In this document: piece by piece, positions 22,545-32,877 of the stretch
How positions within the stretch are numbered: position 1 is the stretch's first letter
How the letters are laid out: the number at the start of each line of letters is the position of its first letter
NCBI GenBank assembly: GCA_033725935.1
Contig: MU867085.1
Coordinates: forward strand, 414,835-478,834
Length of the DNA: 64,000 nt
DNA from: Cladorrhinum sp. PSN259
Lineage: Eukaryota > Ascomycota > Sordariomycetes > Sordariales > Podosporaceae
Direction: 5' to 3'
The notes under the pieces: model-generated
The model's input: only the letters and a program-made list of their open reading frames with translations
Told to the model about the DNA's origin: nothing
Database searches by the model: none
Program-made: the position numbers and the translations under genes

Positions 22545-23835
22545 TCAGAGCCCTGTCCAAGCAATATGATCCACCCCCACCGTCACGGTCGGCGGCTTCA
22601 ACGTCGACACGCTCGGATGCGGCCACGTCAAAACCCCAAACTGCAGCAGCACCATCTGGCTGTACTGCAGCTCAGTAACCTGCACATCCACGGTCGCCCC
22701 CGCCTTGACGTCCCTCGGCGGGCTCAACACAAATGTGATCCCATCATGTACCACCTCGACCGTCTCCTTGGCAGCTACAGAGGTTGGCACGGTAACTGAG
22801 TGCCTTACCGTTTCGATCCAGAGTGTGAAATCCACCGAGTAAGGGAAAGCATTCGCCTTGGTCCCGGTTGCGTCACCCGCGAGGAAAGCGTTCCCTATGA
22901 CGCCGCCTCCGGTGGGGACTTCGGTCTTGGGCTTGTCCGGGTCGCTGCTGGGGGTGGTCCCGTTGGTGGAGGACATGGTGAGCGTGATGGTGCTGAGGAT
23001 GTTGCGGGTTTGGTTGACTGCGGACAGGAGTTGGGTTGGGTCGGCGAGAAGAGCGTCGGTGATGGTGCCTGCCGTGACGAATTTGTCGAGGTTCTGCGGG
23101 ATGCGGGCAGTGCCGTCCTTGGCGGCGGTGAGGGAGGGGAAGGCAGGGTCGTTCTGGAGCTTGACGGAGCCGTCGGGCATGATCTGGAAGGGCGTGGTGA
23201 GGGAGGGGTTGTGGGTGATGTCAGGAGGGCCCGAGACGGTGGCCGAGGCGGTAGGCTCAAAGCCTTGAAGGTTGATGGAGACGCCGTGGGGGATGCTGCC
23301 GAGGCGGTTGATGGTGGCGGAGATGGCGGGGTCGTTGGAGATGGCAGGCATGCGGATGAGCATGCCGTTCTCGGCGTGGATGGGGCAGGGATTACCGTCG
23401 GCCTGGCCGGTGTCTTGGTTGCTCACGTCGCTGATAGTCTGCAGGTACATGATACCGTTGAGGCCGATGTCGCCCTGGTTATTGAAGCCACGGTTGGGGA
23501 TGCAATGGCCGATGGCGTTGGTGAAGGTCAGGGTCTCCTCAAACAGGTTGATCTCGAGGACGTTGTTGTTCGGAAATTGGGGCGGGGGAGGACTGACGGG
23601 CGTAGGAAAACAAGTATTGGCACCTGTCACGCCATTGTTGGGTCGGAAGAGAATGTTGATGCCGCCGCCAACAAATTTATTTTTGGCCCGCCAAGTTGGA
23701 GAGAATTCCGAGGGGGGCGTCTTTTTGTTGCTGGGTAGGTGAGTTCCCGGGCCGGTAGTCTTTACCGTACCGTGAGTCGGCGTCGGTGAACTTCCATCCA
23801 TCAGGCAGCCCGATGTGCTGTCCATTAGACGACAT
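22545..23835 (-). CDS. Conserved beta-rich fungal protein, function unknown
   Basis: The long frame gives ~395 aa from 23730 to 22545. It resembles a conserved group of fungal hypothetical proteins (FVGGGINILFRPN, FTNAIGHCIPNRGFNNQGDIGLNG, INRLGSIPHGVSINLQG, QYSQMVLLQFGVLTWPH). Beta strands and Asn/Pro/Thr-rich turns dominate, suggesting a sandwich or barrel that may bind a ligand. No signal peptide or membrane segment is seen. The best ATG (23835, starting MSSNGQHIGLPDGWKF) is in another frame. A 40 bp intron (23770-23731, GTACGG...CCCAG) would join them exactly, giving 416 aa, but is short for this genome. A frameshift or a GTG-like start is the alternative. I do not know its biochemical role. 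Confidence 0.65.
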
Positions 23836-25449
23836 TGGGCACGAGTTAAACATGATGCTTGAGAAGAGATTCCTGGGTTGTTCGAGTCCTCTACTGCTGC
23901 TGTCTGGTTTGCATATATAAGAGTGAAAAGTGACTGGAGAACCCTATCTAAATACTATTGAGTACTCCCGTGTTTCTAATTGATTCTATACAAAAGTCAT
24001 CTTTGGATGCCATTGTTCTCGACTCACTGACCCGTCACGGTATGCATATTGCATATACGCTAGATAGCATTAGGCCCGAGCCTTTGTATGTATGGGCGCA
24101 ACTGAATCAGGGGTCCAGCGTGACGGCGGGCGCATAAGGTGCAGTTCTGGAATGAATATGCGCAGTTGTATTCGAATCTAGGCCTTGGTCTAGACTTGGG
24201 GGTGTGTGCTTCGTGGCAAGGGGCTTGAATTTCATTCGTTGAATGCCAAGAGCAGATAAGTGCGCTCAATGACAAGCCGCCATCACTCACTTTTACGCCA
24301 GCCACAAAACCGTCACCAGACAGACTCGAAGAAGATGGAGCACACATCTTCTGCAGCCATCATGCACCCTCGGCGCTCAAGTCTTTCAGCTCTCTCCACT
24401 TGCAGTTGGCGTCCCTGAGAGGTCCGCAAATGGCCAATGGTTCCGGATCAAAAGTGGTGTCAGTCGGAGCTTCTCTTCCGATGAGCATGTAATGGGTGGA
24501 CTTCCGCAATGCGTTTTGGCATAGAACAGAGAAAACCATCTTGAGATATTCCTTGTGTTCAGTCAGTTTTGAGCTAGAGTGCTGCTGAGGCTGCAGGGCT
24601 GTAGCCCCTTCGAGCCAACGACCCCTCGGTTGCCCACAAGCAGAACAAATGCAGTATAGGGAGTTAGATCTTCGCCTTTCTTTTCAACAAAGAGAGCTTG
24701 AGTTTTACTACCATATTTGCAGTGTGGAATAGGTTAATGGACAGCAGGAGCCGGAAACGGTTAGCACAGGACACTTGAGGGGTGTTTGAGCCGAATATTT
24801 CAATTTGACAGCAGCTATAAACTTGAGGTGAGACTCGACTGTAGTGTGTGATGTCGGTGGGAAAACTGAAGAATTGCTTCCGAATACAACAAATGCCGAG
24901 ATGGAGCCTGGACGGATGAGAGCTTCAACTTGGGTTGCAGTGTGGCTTGCGCTAGGGGTTTCTGTCGAGCTGAGGAGGAGAGTGCTGCTCCTCTTGCGAC
25001 GCAATTGGAAAGTTCCCCTCACAACAGACGCATGTGGGTAGACTAATTTGAGTTGTCAGTGGTCTCGACCGCATGTGGTCTAAACCCCGCTTCAGCTGTA
25101 GAACGTTATCGGGCAAATTCCTTTTTGGATTTCTCGGGGCATGTGTGCGGCCAACTGAGTTGAAGATGGATGCAACCCGGACCTCTTGTTCGATTCCGAA
25201 GTGCTTCATTTGTGGATGTGGTTGACAGGTGCATGTGCGCCAGCTGCAGCTTACACGTCCATTTTCGCTTGCCGCGCGAATTCATCACTGCGTCGAGACA
25301 TAATTAAACCATGAGATGTAGCGTGAGTGACAACCCTCTGTGTCCATCTGCCGGATATATAAGGGGCGCCCGGGCCTGGAATTGACAAGATCAAAGCATC
25401 TCTAATCTATTACCCCGTTCTTGATCCACACACCTTGAGACAACTAACA
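23836..25449. other. Intergenic 1.6 kb between divergent genes
   Basis: Holds the promoters of the beta-rich protein gene and the tyrosinase gene. Short frames in 24060-25290 have no motif. No repeat was noticed. Confidence 0.4.
25355..25363 (+). promoter_or_regulatory. Probable TATA box of the tyrosinase locus
   Basis: The sequence tatataagg lies about 90 bp upstream of the first tyrosinase-like codons and is followed by a CT-rich leader. It suggests that transcription starts near 25385, so any lost start codon should lie downstream of it. Confidence 0.45.
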
Positions 25450-27800
25450 GTCTCTAGCAACTCAACACGGGCACCAATGAAGGTGACACGTACGTCATCA
25501 CCGGTATCAAGGCTGGTGTCACTGACACCACGGTCCCACTTCGCCTCGAGGCAGACACCTAGTACCCAGGTCAAACTCTGGAGCATATCATCCAGAACAG
25601 CTTGTTCACCTGGGCCCTCAAGGCCCTCCAGAACAGAGATCCCACTGGCCCCCGGAAGCTTTCCTTCTTCCAGATTGCTGGCATCCATGGATACCCCTAC
25701 CAACCATGGGACGAAGAAGATTACACGGCGGCTACAATAGGCCAGAGGTACTGCACTCACAACAGCCTATTGTTTCCGTGTTGGCATCGCCCTTATATGA
25801 TGCTGTATGAGGTATTTTCCATCGATGCGCTTGAATCCGTTCTCTTGCTGACCATGTTTGGACTCTAGCAAGTCTTGTATGAGATCATGGTGAGGGAGAT
25901 CATACCCGACGTCCCTGAGAGCGTGAGAGACGAGTGGAAGAGTGCGGCCGACACCTGGCGACTCCCCTACTGGGACTGGGCCCAGAAAAAGTCTCGACCT
26001 GACAAGACAGACCCGGAGGGCAAGGCGCAGAAACTTATCTACGACGTCCCCCTCATTGCCAAGGAGCCCACAATCCAGGTGCTCGACTACAAGCAGGCGG
26101 ACGTAAAGACGCTTGCTACGGTCGACAACCCCATGTTCAAGTTCAGCATGCCTGGCAACGCCCAGATGGGCTCGTTTGGCATCAATGACGTCCAGGATCA
26201 AGATAAACCTAAGAGTCGCTTCTACACTGTGCCTGTAAGTCCATCCGATGCTTTGTTTGCACTCAGCTGATCTGTATTTCAGTACTCCAAGTCTCGCACC
26301 ACTTCGCGGTGGGCAAACTCTGAACCACAGGGAGGAGCCATCTCGGAGGCCTGGGTGGACGGTACTGTCAACAACGACTGCATCGCCGACGCCCTCGAGG
26401 CCCACGAGTGGTACAACAAGCAGGCAGAGGGAGTCCCCCTGGCCGAGATGGTTTACCGTCTGTTCGAGCCCGAGTACATCAAATCTTTCGCTCAGTTCGC
26501 TACCACCAGGATGCCCACCAAAGACCCAAAGCATTGGGGGCAGACGTACAACCCCACTGGGTATCTCAACTTGGAATTCATTCACAACAACGTCCATCTC
26601 TGGACCGGCGGAATCGACAAAGCCATAGGCCACATGAGGAAGGTCCCTGTTGCTGGATTTGACCCAATCTTCTTCATGCATCACTGCAATATCGACAGGC
26701 AGTTTGCCATTTGGCAAGCGCTCAACGAAAATAACCCTGACAAATGGTTTGACCATCTCGAGAAGCCCTATGATGACGATGGCACTTGGAGTATTGCAAA
26801 GGGCGAGAATGTTTCTCCAAAAACACATCTTGCTCCCTTTCACAAGAACGCACAAGGAGATTGTTTTGACTCGGATGATATCCGGCAGTGGATGCCGTTT
26901 GGTTACTCTTATCCCGAGCTTCAGCCCTGGCTGGAAAAGTACAAAACCGACGACAAGTTCGACGAGGCGAAGTACTTTGCCGACATCAGGGCGCAGTTGA
27001 AAGCCTTGTATCAGTCTCCTGAGTCGCCTACTGTCTCGGGATGGCTGACGGAGTCGTTGAACTCTGATGTCATTGTCAATATCACCTATGATCGGTACTG
27101 CCCCTTTCCTCTATCCCCCTCCTTCCTCCATTTATAATACAAGGTACTAATGTTCTCTAGCTTTGCATTCAATGGCCTCCCCTACACAATCTACCTCTTT
27201 CTCGGCGACAAATCTACCTTTGACAACTACTCCGGCCCCGCACACAAACATCCCCAACTCGTCGGCTTCGTATACACATTCAGCAACCCCGTGTTTGGTG
27301 TTGCGGCAGGGGGCAGAGGGTGCAAGAACTGTGAGAAGGAGTCTGAGGAGGGGGCGCTTTCTTCTGCGCAGATTCCGCTGACGGCAGCATTGGTTGCGCG
27401 TCAGAAGGCCACGGACTTGGGTTCTGAGATGGGAAGTCTTCAAGCGATGGGGATTCATAGGTTGGACGGGATGGAAGGGGAACAGGTGGAGAAGTACCTT
27501 GAGAAGTATCTGCACTGGAGTGTTAAGACGGTAAGTCGTCCATTTCTGTTTTCTCACCTTGTGTTCTCTTTTGTACATTCGTGGCTAACCAAGAATCAGG
27601 AACGCGGTAAGGATATTGAGGTCTCTGACGATCAGTCGTCGTTCTTCGAGATCAAGGTTCACCATCGAGCTTCCCGTTTTGATGACCATGAGTCTGATGC
27701 GGTCTATTCGCCACTGGAGAGAGCCACGCAAGCGAAGCCAGGTGGTTACTTGTACAAGGGAGTTGCCTCCGGGTCGGCGGAGACGTTGCCGACGCGGTAG
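25448..27800 (+). pseudogene. Long-type tyrosinase, 5' end disrupted
   Basis: Five exons are clear (to 25811, 25869-26234, 26283-27094, 27162-27530, 27600-27800), all closing in frame. Tyrosinases oxidise monophenols to o-quinones on a paired copper site. CuA is intact: IHGYPY, and YCTHNSLLFPCWHRP, which includes the Cys-x-His thioether pair. CuB is intact: HNNVHLWTGG and FFMHHCNIDRQ. The C-terminal ~250 residues are the usual cleaved lid domain. The 5' end is broken. The family-like N-terminus (TYVITGIKAGVTD) has no in-frame ATG downstream of the TATA box, and the codon at 25560-25562 is TAG, before CuA. No splice choice I tried removes it. Either a recent pseudogene or sequence errors. No signal peptide, as usual for long fungal tyrosinases. 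Confidence 0.8.
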
Positions 27801-29056
27801 TGCCTTCTTGGGCTCATCTATCGGTGAATGTCTCCTTGAATATGAGATTTGGGGTTTCCATTTCCGCCGACCGTGTCTTTACGAAGGTTCTTTGTGGCTA
27901 TTTCCACTTCTTGATCCTCTTACCACCGGTCTCACTGTCCTTATGTTCCGCCTACTGCCCCGCCGGTGCCACGAGAGTAGACAACTCAAAAGATCCAAGA
28001 AACTGAACTATCGTTATGTAGCACCAATCATGCTCTTTTCAGGCGCGCCAGCGAGCCCCATGCTTGAAAGTGACGGAACATCATAGCAGTGCGAAGCACG
28101 CACTACGCAAGCAATATCACGTTCACTTATCTATAATCTATTCTTTGATACTTTATAGAGCAACCTGTTATTGATAGTGACACATGCCGTCTGAGAGCGT
28201 CTTATAACCTTCGATTATCCTGTTATCTTACCTTTGGCGTACTGTCTTATAGTTTGTATTTTTACCCGGTGCAGGTGACAATACCTCCCTCCCACCCCGG
28301 CCACTTCAACCAGCCAGCGGAAAGTGCATTGGACGGCACTGGTTCCCACTTTCGCTTCTGAAAACTCCGTCTTGGAACCACCTGTTGCAATTTGGGCCCT
28401 TGTTTCAAAATAGGCAATCAACAGGCTCCTGCACCAACCAGCCAATTGGGCGACACCAATTCTGTCAGCTCCTGTGTTACCAAATCGGGTCGCATGTTGT
28501 GAGACGCGGGAAGAGAAAGCTTGGCATGCTTAATGTGAGTTCTCATGAAGGCAAAGTAAACAATTAGAGTTGCTCAACATAATGATATGAAGCCTGAGAG
28601 CTAATGATGGAGACAGGCTGACACCATTTTGCACCCGACGACGCTATGATCCCCCCAGAATTTTTGATGTCCTGCCCGAAGAGAGAGCAAAGTGCAAGGC
28701 GCAGTGGGTTAAAATCCCTTCACACCGTCCACCATCTCATGGCATTCCCGATCCAAGCAGATGGATTTCTCCGATGCTGGTCAAAACATCAGCACTAGCA
28801 CTCTTGGCAACAGACACAACCCGCAGCCACACCCAATGGGGCTGATGCATTGGCGAGATGTCACGGTCAACAATTTAGCAACTGTAGGTGCCCAGGGGAA
28901 AGCGATGGACGTTCACAATGAACCAAAATCAAGGGGGTGGACGGCAGAATCCTTCTCTCCTCCTCCTTTTCTTTTCCAGTTCTTCCGACGCTAGCTTCAT
29001 CTCCGTCACGGCCGACATCATCGAGCCCACCACGTAGCAGTCATCACCACAGTCAG
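27801..29056. other. Intergenic 1.25 kb
   Basis: 3' flank of the tyrosinase and promoter of the pepsin-fold gene. A CT-rich leader lies just before the next ATG (about 28955-29050). Open frames overlapping 27600-28086 are shadows of the last tyrosinase exon. Nothing else was seen. Confidence 0.4.
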
Positions 29057-30994
29057 ATGGGCAGAATCAGGTTTACAGCACCCCTTGTGGCGCTTATTTC
29101 TTTCATAGCGACCTCCTCGAACGCGGCAGAAGTGTTGGAGATTCCCTTCACGACCGATACCGGCTTCTTCAATGGAGGGAGTTTTGGACCAGACGGACCA
29201 TGGCAGGCAGCTGCTATTGTGCTTGGGGCCACGGATCGCGACACCCTCGCTCTTAACAAGACAAAACCAACATGGGCGGCGGTCTATCCGTCAAGTCTCT
29301 CTTTTACCCAGCTTCTGACCACAGAGATGCACGGCCCGGAACTTGGAGCAGTCTACAATATCACGCGCAGCGAAGCACTGGAAAGAATGACATGGGGCGA
29401 GTTTGGAAACAATGGCACAAACATCATGCTTAGAACTGCCGGCGCCTACGGGAATCAACTATCCGAGGGTGTGGGCCTCAGGGACAACTTGACGTTTCTC
29501 GACTTCGGACTGAGAGAGCCAGGGTATGCCAACGTCAACGCTTACATTTACGCCATGAACGATACAAGAGTTTTCATGAAGCAAAAGAAGAAGTACGTTC
29601 CCAAAGTTGGCATGCTTGGGCTCGGTCGTCCGGCAGATGGCCAATTGACCATGGCTGCGCATCTTAAGGGGGATGGTCTCAAAGGAGACGGTCTGATAGA
29701 CCAGATGAAGAAGAACGGGATCGTCGGGTCCAACTCTTTTGGCATGCATCTAGGTAGCGTTTCCCTTCGCCAGAAAGGTTCGCTAGCTGTGGGTGGTTAT
29801 GATGCAACCAGGGTTGTCGGTCCAGTTGGCGTGTTTGATATGCAGTTTGGCACAACAATGATCTCTCTTCTGGATGTCGTACTCGGGTCTGAAGTCGGCG
29901 GATGGCCTTATGATACACCGGAGAAGGATATTGGTGGCGTTTTTCAGGGAACCGACGACAAGACCGGCCTCGAGCTCGTTCAGACGCTTCGGCGCAAGAA
30001 AGGCTCCATCCTTGTCAATATCAATCCCGCAGTACCAGGCATCTATATGCCAAACACGACATGCGCCAACATAGCCAAACATCTACCCCTCACGTACAAC
30101 AAAACCCTTGGTTACTATGGCTACTGGCTATGGGACACCAAGAACCCTGCATATTCCAGAATCGTCAATTCTCCGGCCTATCTTGGGTTTGTTCTTTCAG
30201 ACTCCTCAGCAACCAACATCACCATCAAGATTCCCTTCAAGTTGCTCAACCTCACTCTTGAAGATCCAATTGTCGAAACTCCTACTCAGTACTTTCCTTG
30301 TCATGATTCAATATCTTATAGCACTGGTGCATGGGATCTTGGAAGGGCATTCCTACAAGCGGCGTTTTACGGTGCCAACTATGATCGAAACGTCACTTTT
30401 CTCGCTCAGGCTCCCGGACCAACTGGTGATCAAAGTGTGACGCAAGCCATCAAGCCAGAGGACAAGACGCTGGTGTCAAAACCAGCTTCCTACTTTGCGG
30501 ATAGCTGGACTCCACATTGGACGGTTCTTCCAGGCCCCAAAACCGAATCAGATACAACCAACCCAGCCGACAACAGCATCAGCGGCGGATCGATTGCAGG
30601 CATCGTGGTTGGTACATTGGCTGGCGTTGGACTTCTAGGAGCTGCGGCTTGGTTTCTTTGGAAAAGAAAACAGCAGTCATCACAGAAACCGACTGAACTC
30701 GAGGACGAGGAGAGGAAGGATTATGTCCAAGATTTCAAGGTGGACCCGAATTATGTCCCTGAGCTGGGTGGTAACGGGAAGAAGTTCCATGAAATGGCCG
30801 AGACGCCGTTGGTGAGCGAGATAGCAGACACGCCCATTGTCAGCGAGCTTTATAGTCCGCGAAATCTGCAGGAGCTGGAATCACCACTGGTCATAAGCGA
30901 GGTGCCAGGCTCTGCCGTGGTCTATGAAATGCCTGGAAATGAGACCTGGATTCAGAGAGAAAGCAGAAAGAGTATGTCTAATGACAGGAAGTAA
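29057..30994 (+). CDS. Membrane-anchored pepsin-fold (A1-like) protein, catalytic residues not evident
   Basis: Single exon of 645 aa. The start is the ATG at 29057, giving the signal peptide MGRIRFTAPLVALISFIATSSNAA. The ~490-residue luminal or extracellular domain follows the order of fungal aspartic-peptidase-like membrane proteins (GMLGLGRPADGQLT, FGMHLGSVSLRQKGSLAVGGYDA, PVGVFDM). One membrane helix (GIVVGTLAGVGLLGAAAWFLW, ~545-565) precedes a KRK stop-transfer and an ~80-residue acidic cytosolic tail with repeated PLVSEIADTPIVSEL motifs. About ten N-glycosylation sequons are present. The two Asp-Thr/Ser-Gly active-site motifs are not found in their expected positions, so it is probably a non-proteolytic relative. 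It could act in the cell wall or as a receptor. It sits between two tyrosinase genes. Confidence 0.75.
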   Translation: MGRIRFTAPLVALISFIATSSNAAEVLEIPFTTDTGFFNGGSFGPDGPWQAAAIVLGATDRDTLALNKTKPTWAAVYPSSLSFTQLLTTEMHGPELGAVYNITRSEALERMTWGEFGNNGTNIMLRTAGAYGNQLSEGVGLRDNLTFLDFGLREPGYANVNAYIYAMNDTRVFMKQKKKYVPKVGMLGLGRPADGQLTMAAHLKGDGLKGDGLIDQMKKNGIVGSNSFGMHLGSVSLRQKGSLAVGGYDATRVVGPVGVFDMQFGTTMISLLDVVLGSEVGGWPYDTPEKDIGGVFQGTDDKTGLELVQTLRRKKGSILVNINPAVPGIYMPNTTCANIAKHLPLTYNKTLGYYGYWLWDTKNPAYSRIVNSPAYLGFVLSDSSATNITIKIPFKLLNLTLEDPIVETPTQYFPCHDSISYSTGAWDLGRAFLQAAFYGANYDRNVTFLAQAPGPTGDQSVTQAIKPEDKTLVSKPASYFADSWTPHWTVLPGPKTESDTTNPADNSISGGSIAGIVVGTLAGVGLLGAAAWFLWKRKQQSSQKPTELEDEERKDYVQDFKVDPNYVPELGGNGKKFHEMAETPLVSEIADTPIVSELYSPRNLQELESPLVISEVPGSAVVYEMPGNETWIQRESRKSMSNDRK

Positions 30995-31584
30995 TTTGGA
31001 TTTTTTTTTTTTTTTTGGGTTTTGTTTGGTCTCTTTTTCTTTCGGTCATAGAACCTTCGAATTGGATACCCTTTTGCCTTTCTTTTGTACACGATAAGAT
31101 TTGGGGTCCTTTTCCTGAATAAATGTACATATCTGGATAATTCTTAACTTGGTCATGTTGTCGTTTTCAGCATTTTCATGTCCCGACCCCGCGGTTGTTC
31201 ATCAACACACTTATTATCGGTGGGGACCCTCCTATTTTTTGCCAACATCAAATGTCCTTCTGGTGGAATCTTTTCATTTCATCAGGCCACCTCGAACACC
31301 GACAAGATCTCGAACCATCGAGAAAAGCATACCTATGGTGGGGGTTTGCAAGAGACCATCTCAAACAGACGATGCACCAATAGCTTGCACATGTAAAGAA
31401 TCCTACGAACCAAGCCATGTTAGGGAACAAACGGCAAACTGATAACACGAGCATGAAGAAAATGCACAAAAATTGATAAAGTTAAATCATGGGAATTATT
31501 ATTATGCTACGACAACTCGACAGCTATGGCTGTTCATTTGGTTTGTGTACTCAAACGCTTCCCCTTAATGCTTTCCATCCCTCT
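30995..31584. other. Intergenic between convergent genes
   Basis: A T-rich 3' flank (poly-T near 31001-31016) and terminator regions of the pepsin-fold gene and the short tyrosinase. Three overlapping frames at 31149-31442 look fortuitous. Confidence 0.4.
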
Positions 31585-32877
31585 CTAGAGATAGAAATAG
31601 CAAAGCTCACCACCAGTAGTGCTCATGACGTTCTCAATAGTGGTCGAAGGAGCCGCATACCCCATCTCCAACACATCACTCAACTCAGCAAGCGGCGCAG
31701 GGGGGTTATTTTGCCAAGTACGGTGGGCGTAGGGACCGGTGCCCAGCGACGTGTACCTGTTGCTCTGAGATCCACCGAGCGCCTGCCAGATGGCCCAGAC
31801 GCGATCCATCTGGCCGTGGTGAACCCAGAAGGCGGGGTCGCCGGGGGAGGTGAAGAGATCACCACCGGGGTCGCCGCCGATGGCGTAGTGCATGCCGCCG
31901 TGCGGGCCAATTTCCACCGTGTAAGGGACGCCTTCGGAAACGTGGCGGAAGGCATCGACGTCGGGCTGCGCGAGGAGGGTGAGCACGGTCGTGTAATTTG
32001 CGTAGCGCTTATTGAGCGCGGGGCCCAAGTCGCGCTTCATACGGCGGGGGTTGTGGCCCAAGCCGCCCAGGGGTCCGGCCGGGACGCCCTCGAGGCCGCC
32101 GACCGGACCGAGGTTGACGGTCATGTTGGCGAAGGGACCTGTATTGACGTAGCCGCCTCCGACTCCTGCGGCGAGGGGGATGTTACCGCCTCCGATCCCC
32201 GGGGGAGGGACGATGACGGGCCCGTCGTGCGGAACGTACTCGCCGTTTCCGCCCAGACTGTAGGGGTCGCCGTTGAAGATGGGCGAGTTCTGGGGGGCGT
32301 TTTGGTACTTGGGCCAGTCCCAGTAGGGCTGGTAGCCCGTGTACCCGCACTCGTCGCGGAGGGCCTTTTCGTACTGGTAGACGAACCAACGGTGCCACGG
32401 TTGGAAGTTGCCCGTGTAGTGGAGGGCTAGGGTCTGCTGGATGTGCGTGACGACGAAATCGTCGAAGCGGGACTTGGCGCCGGGGGCGACGCTGGCTGGT
32501 GTCCGCGCGGGGCGGGACTGCAGGCACTTGACTGCGTTGACGTACGCCAGACGCTGCGCTTGGGTAAGGGAACCACTGGAGTGAAAGCGTTAGCATGTGA
32601 CAAGTGTGGAAAATAGGGGTCAGGTAAACACATACTACTCCTTGCGGAAGTAGAGCCTGTTGGGAGTGCAGCTGGGAGTGATGCCGCGCTTCCGCAGCTT
32701 GGCCGCGGTCTCGGAGACCTCGCTGATGACCTGCTCCTTGGCGGTCTCTACGAGATTCACGAGAGAGGCGGGAGGCTCGAGGACATCGGGCTCGGTGCCC
32801 GTGTCACGACGCAGCAGGACTGAGCCCTGAACCGAGGTGGCCAACAGGACCGACCCGAGGATGTTGGAGACCTTCAT
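31585..32877 (-). CDS. Short secreted tyrosinase
   Basis: Two exons (32877-32636 and 32575-31585) give 410 aa. MKVSNILGSVLLATSVQGSV is a signal peptide, followed by a possible dibasic (RR) processing site and a helical propeptide-like segment. Copper motifs: CuA has HIQQTLALHYTGNFQPWHRWFVYQYEKAL; CuB has GGMHYAIGG and FWVHHGQMDRVWAIWQ. The protein ends a few residues after a CYFY core motif, so the long C-terminal lid domain of classical fungal tyrosinases is absent, as in the secreted short tyrosinase class. It oxidises phenols or o-aminophenols outside the cell. The glycine-rich insert GGGNIPLAAGVGGGYVNTG between the copper sites is notable. It is on the opposite strand from the long tyrosinase, with one gene between. 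Confidence 0.9.

Noticed and set aside
22800..23738. A 312-residue plus-strand frame opposite the beta-rich protein
   Set aside because: Gly/Val/Asp-rich antisense shadow of a GC-rich gene; the minus strand has the conserved motifs.
25767..26855. A 362-residue minus-strand frame opposite the long tyrosinase
   Set aside because: It crosses two real introns of the tyrosinase and lacks any family motif.
31489..32430. A 313-residue plus-strand frame opposite the short tyrosinase
   Set aside because: The minus strand encodes complete copper sites; the plus frame is its shadow.
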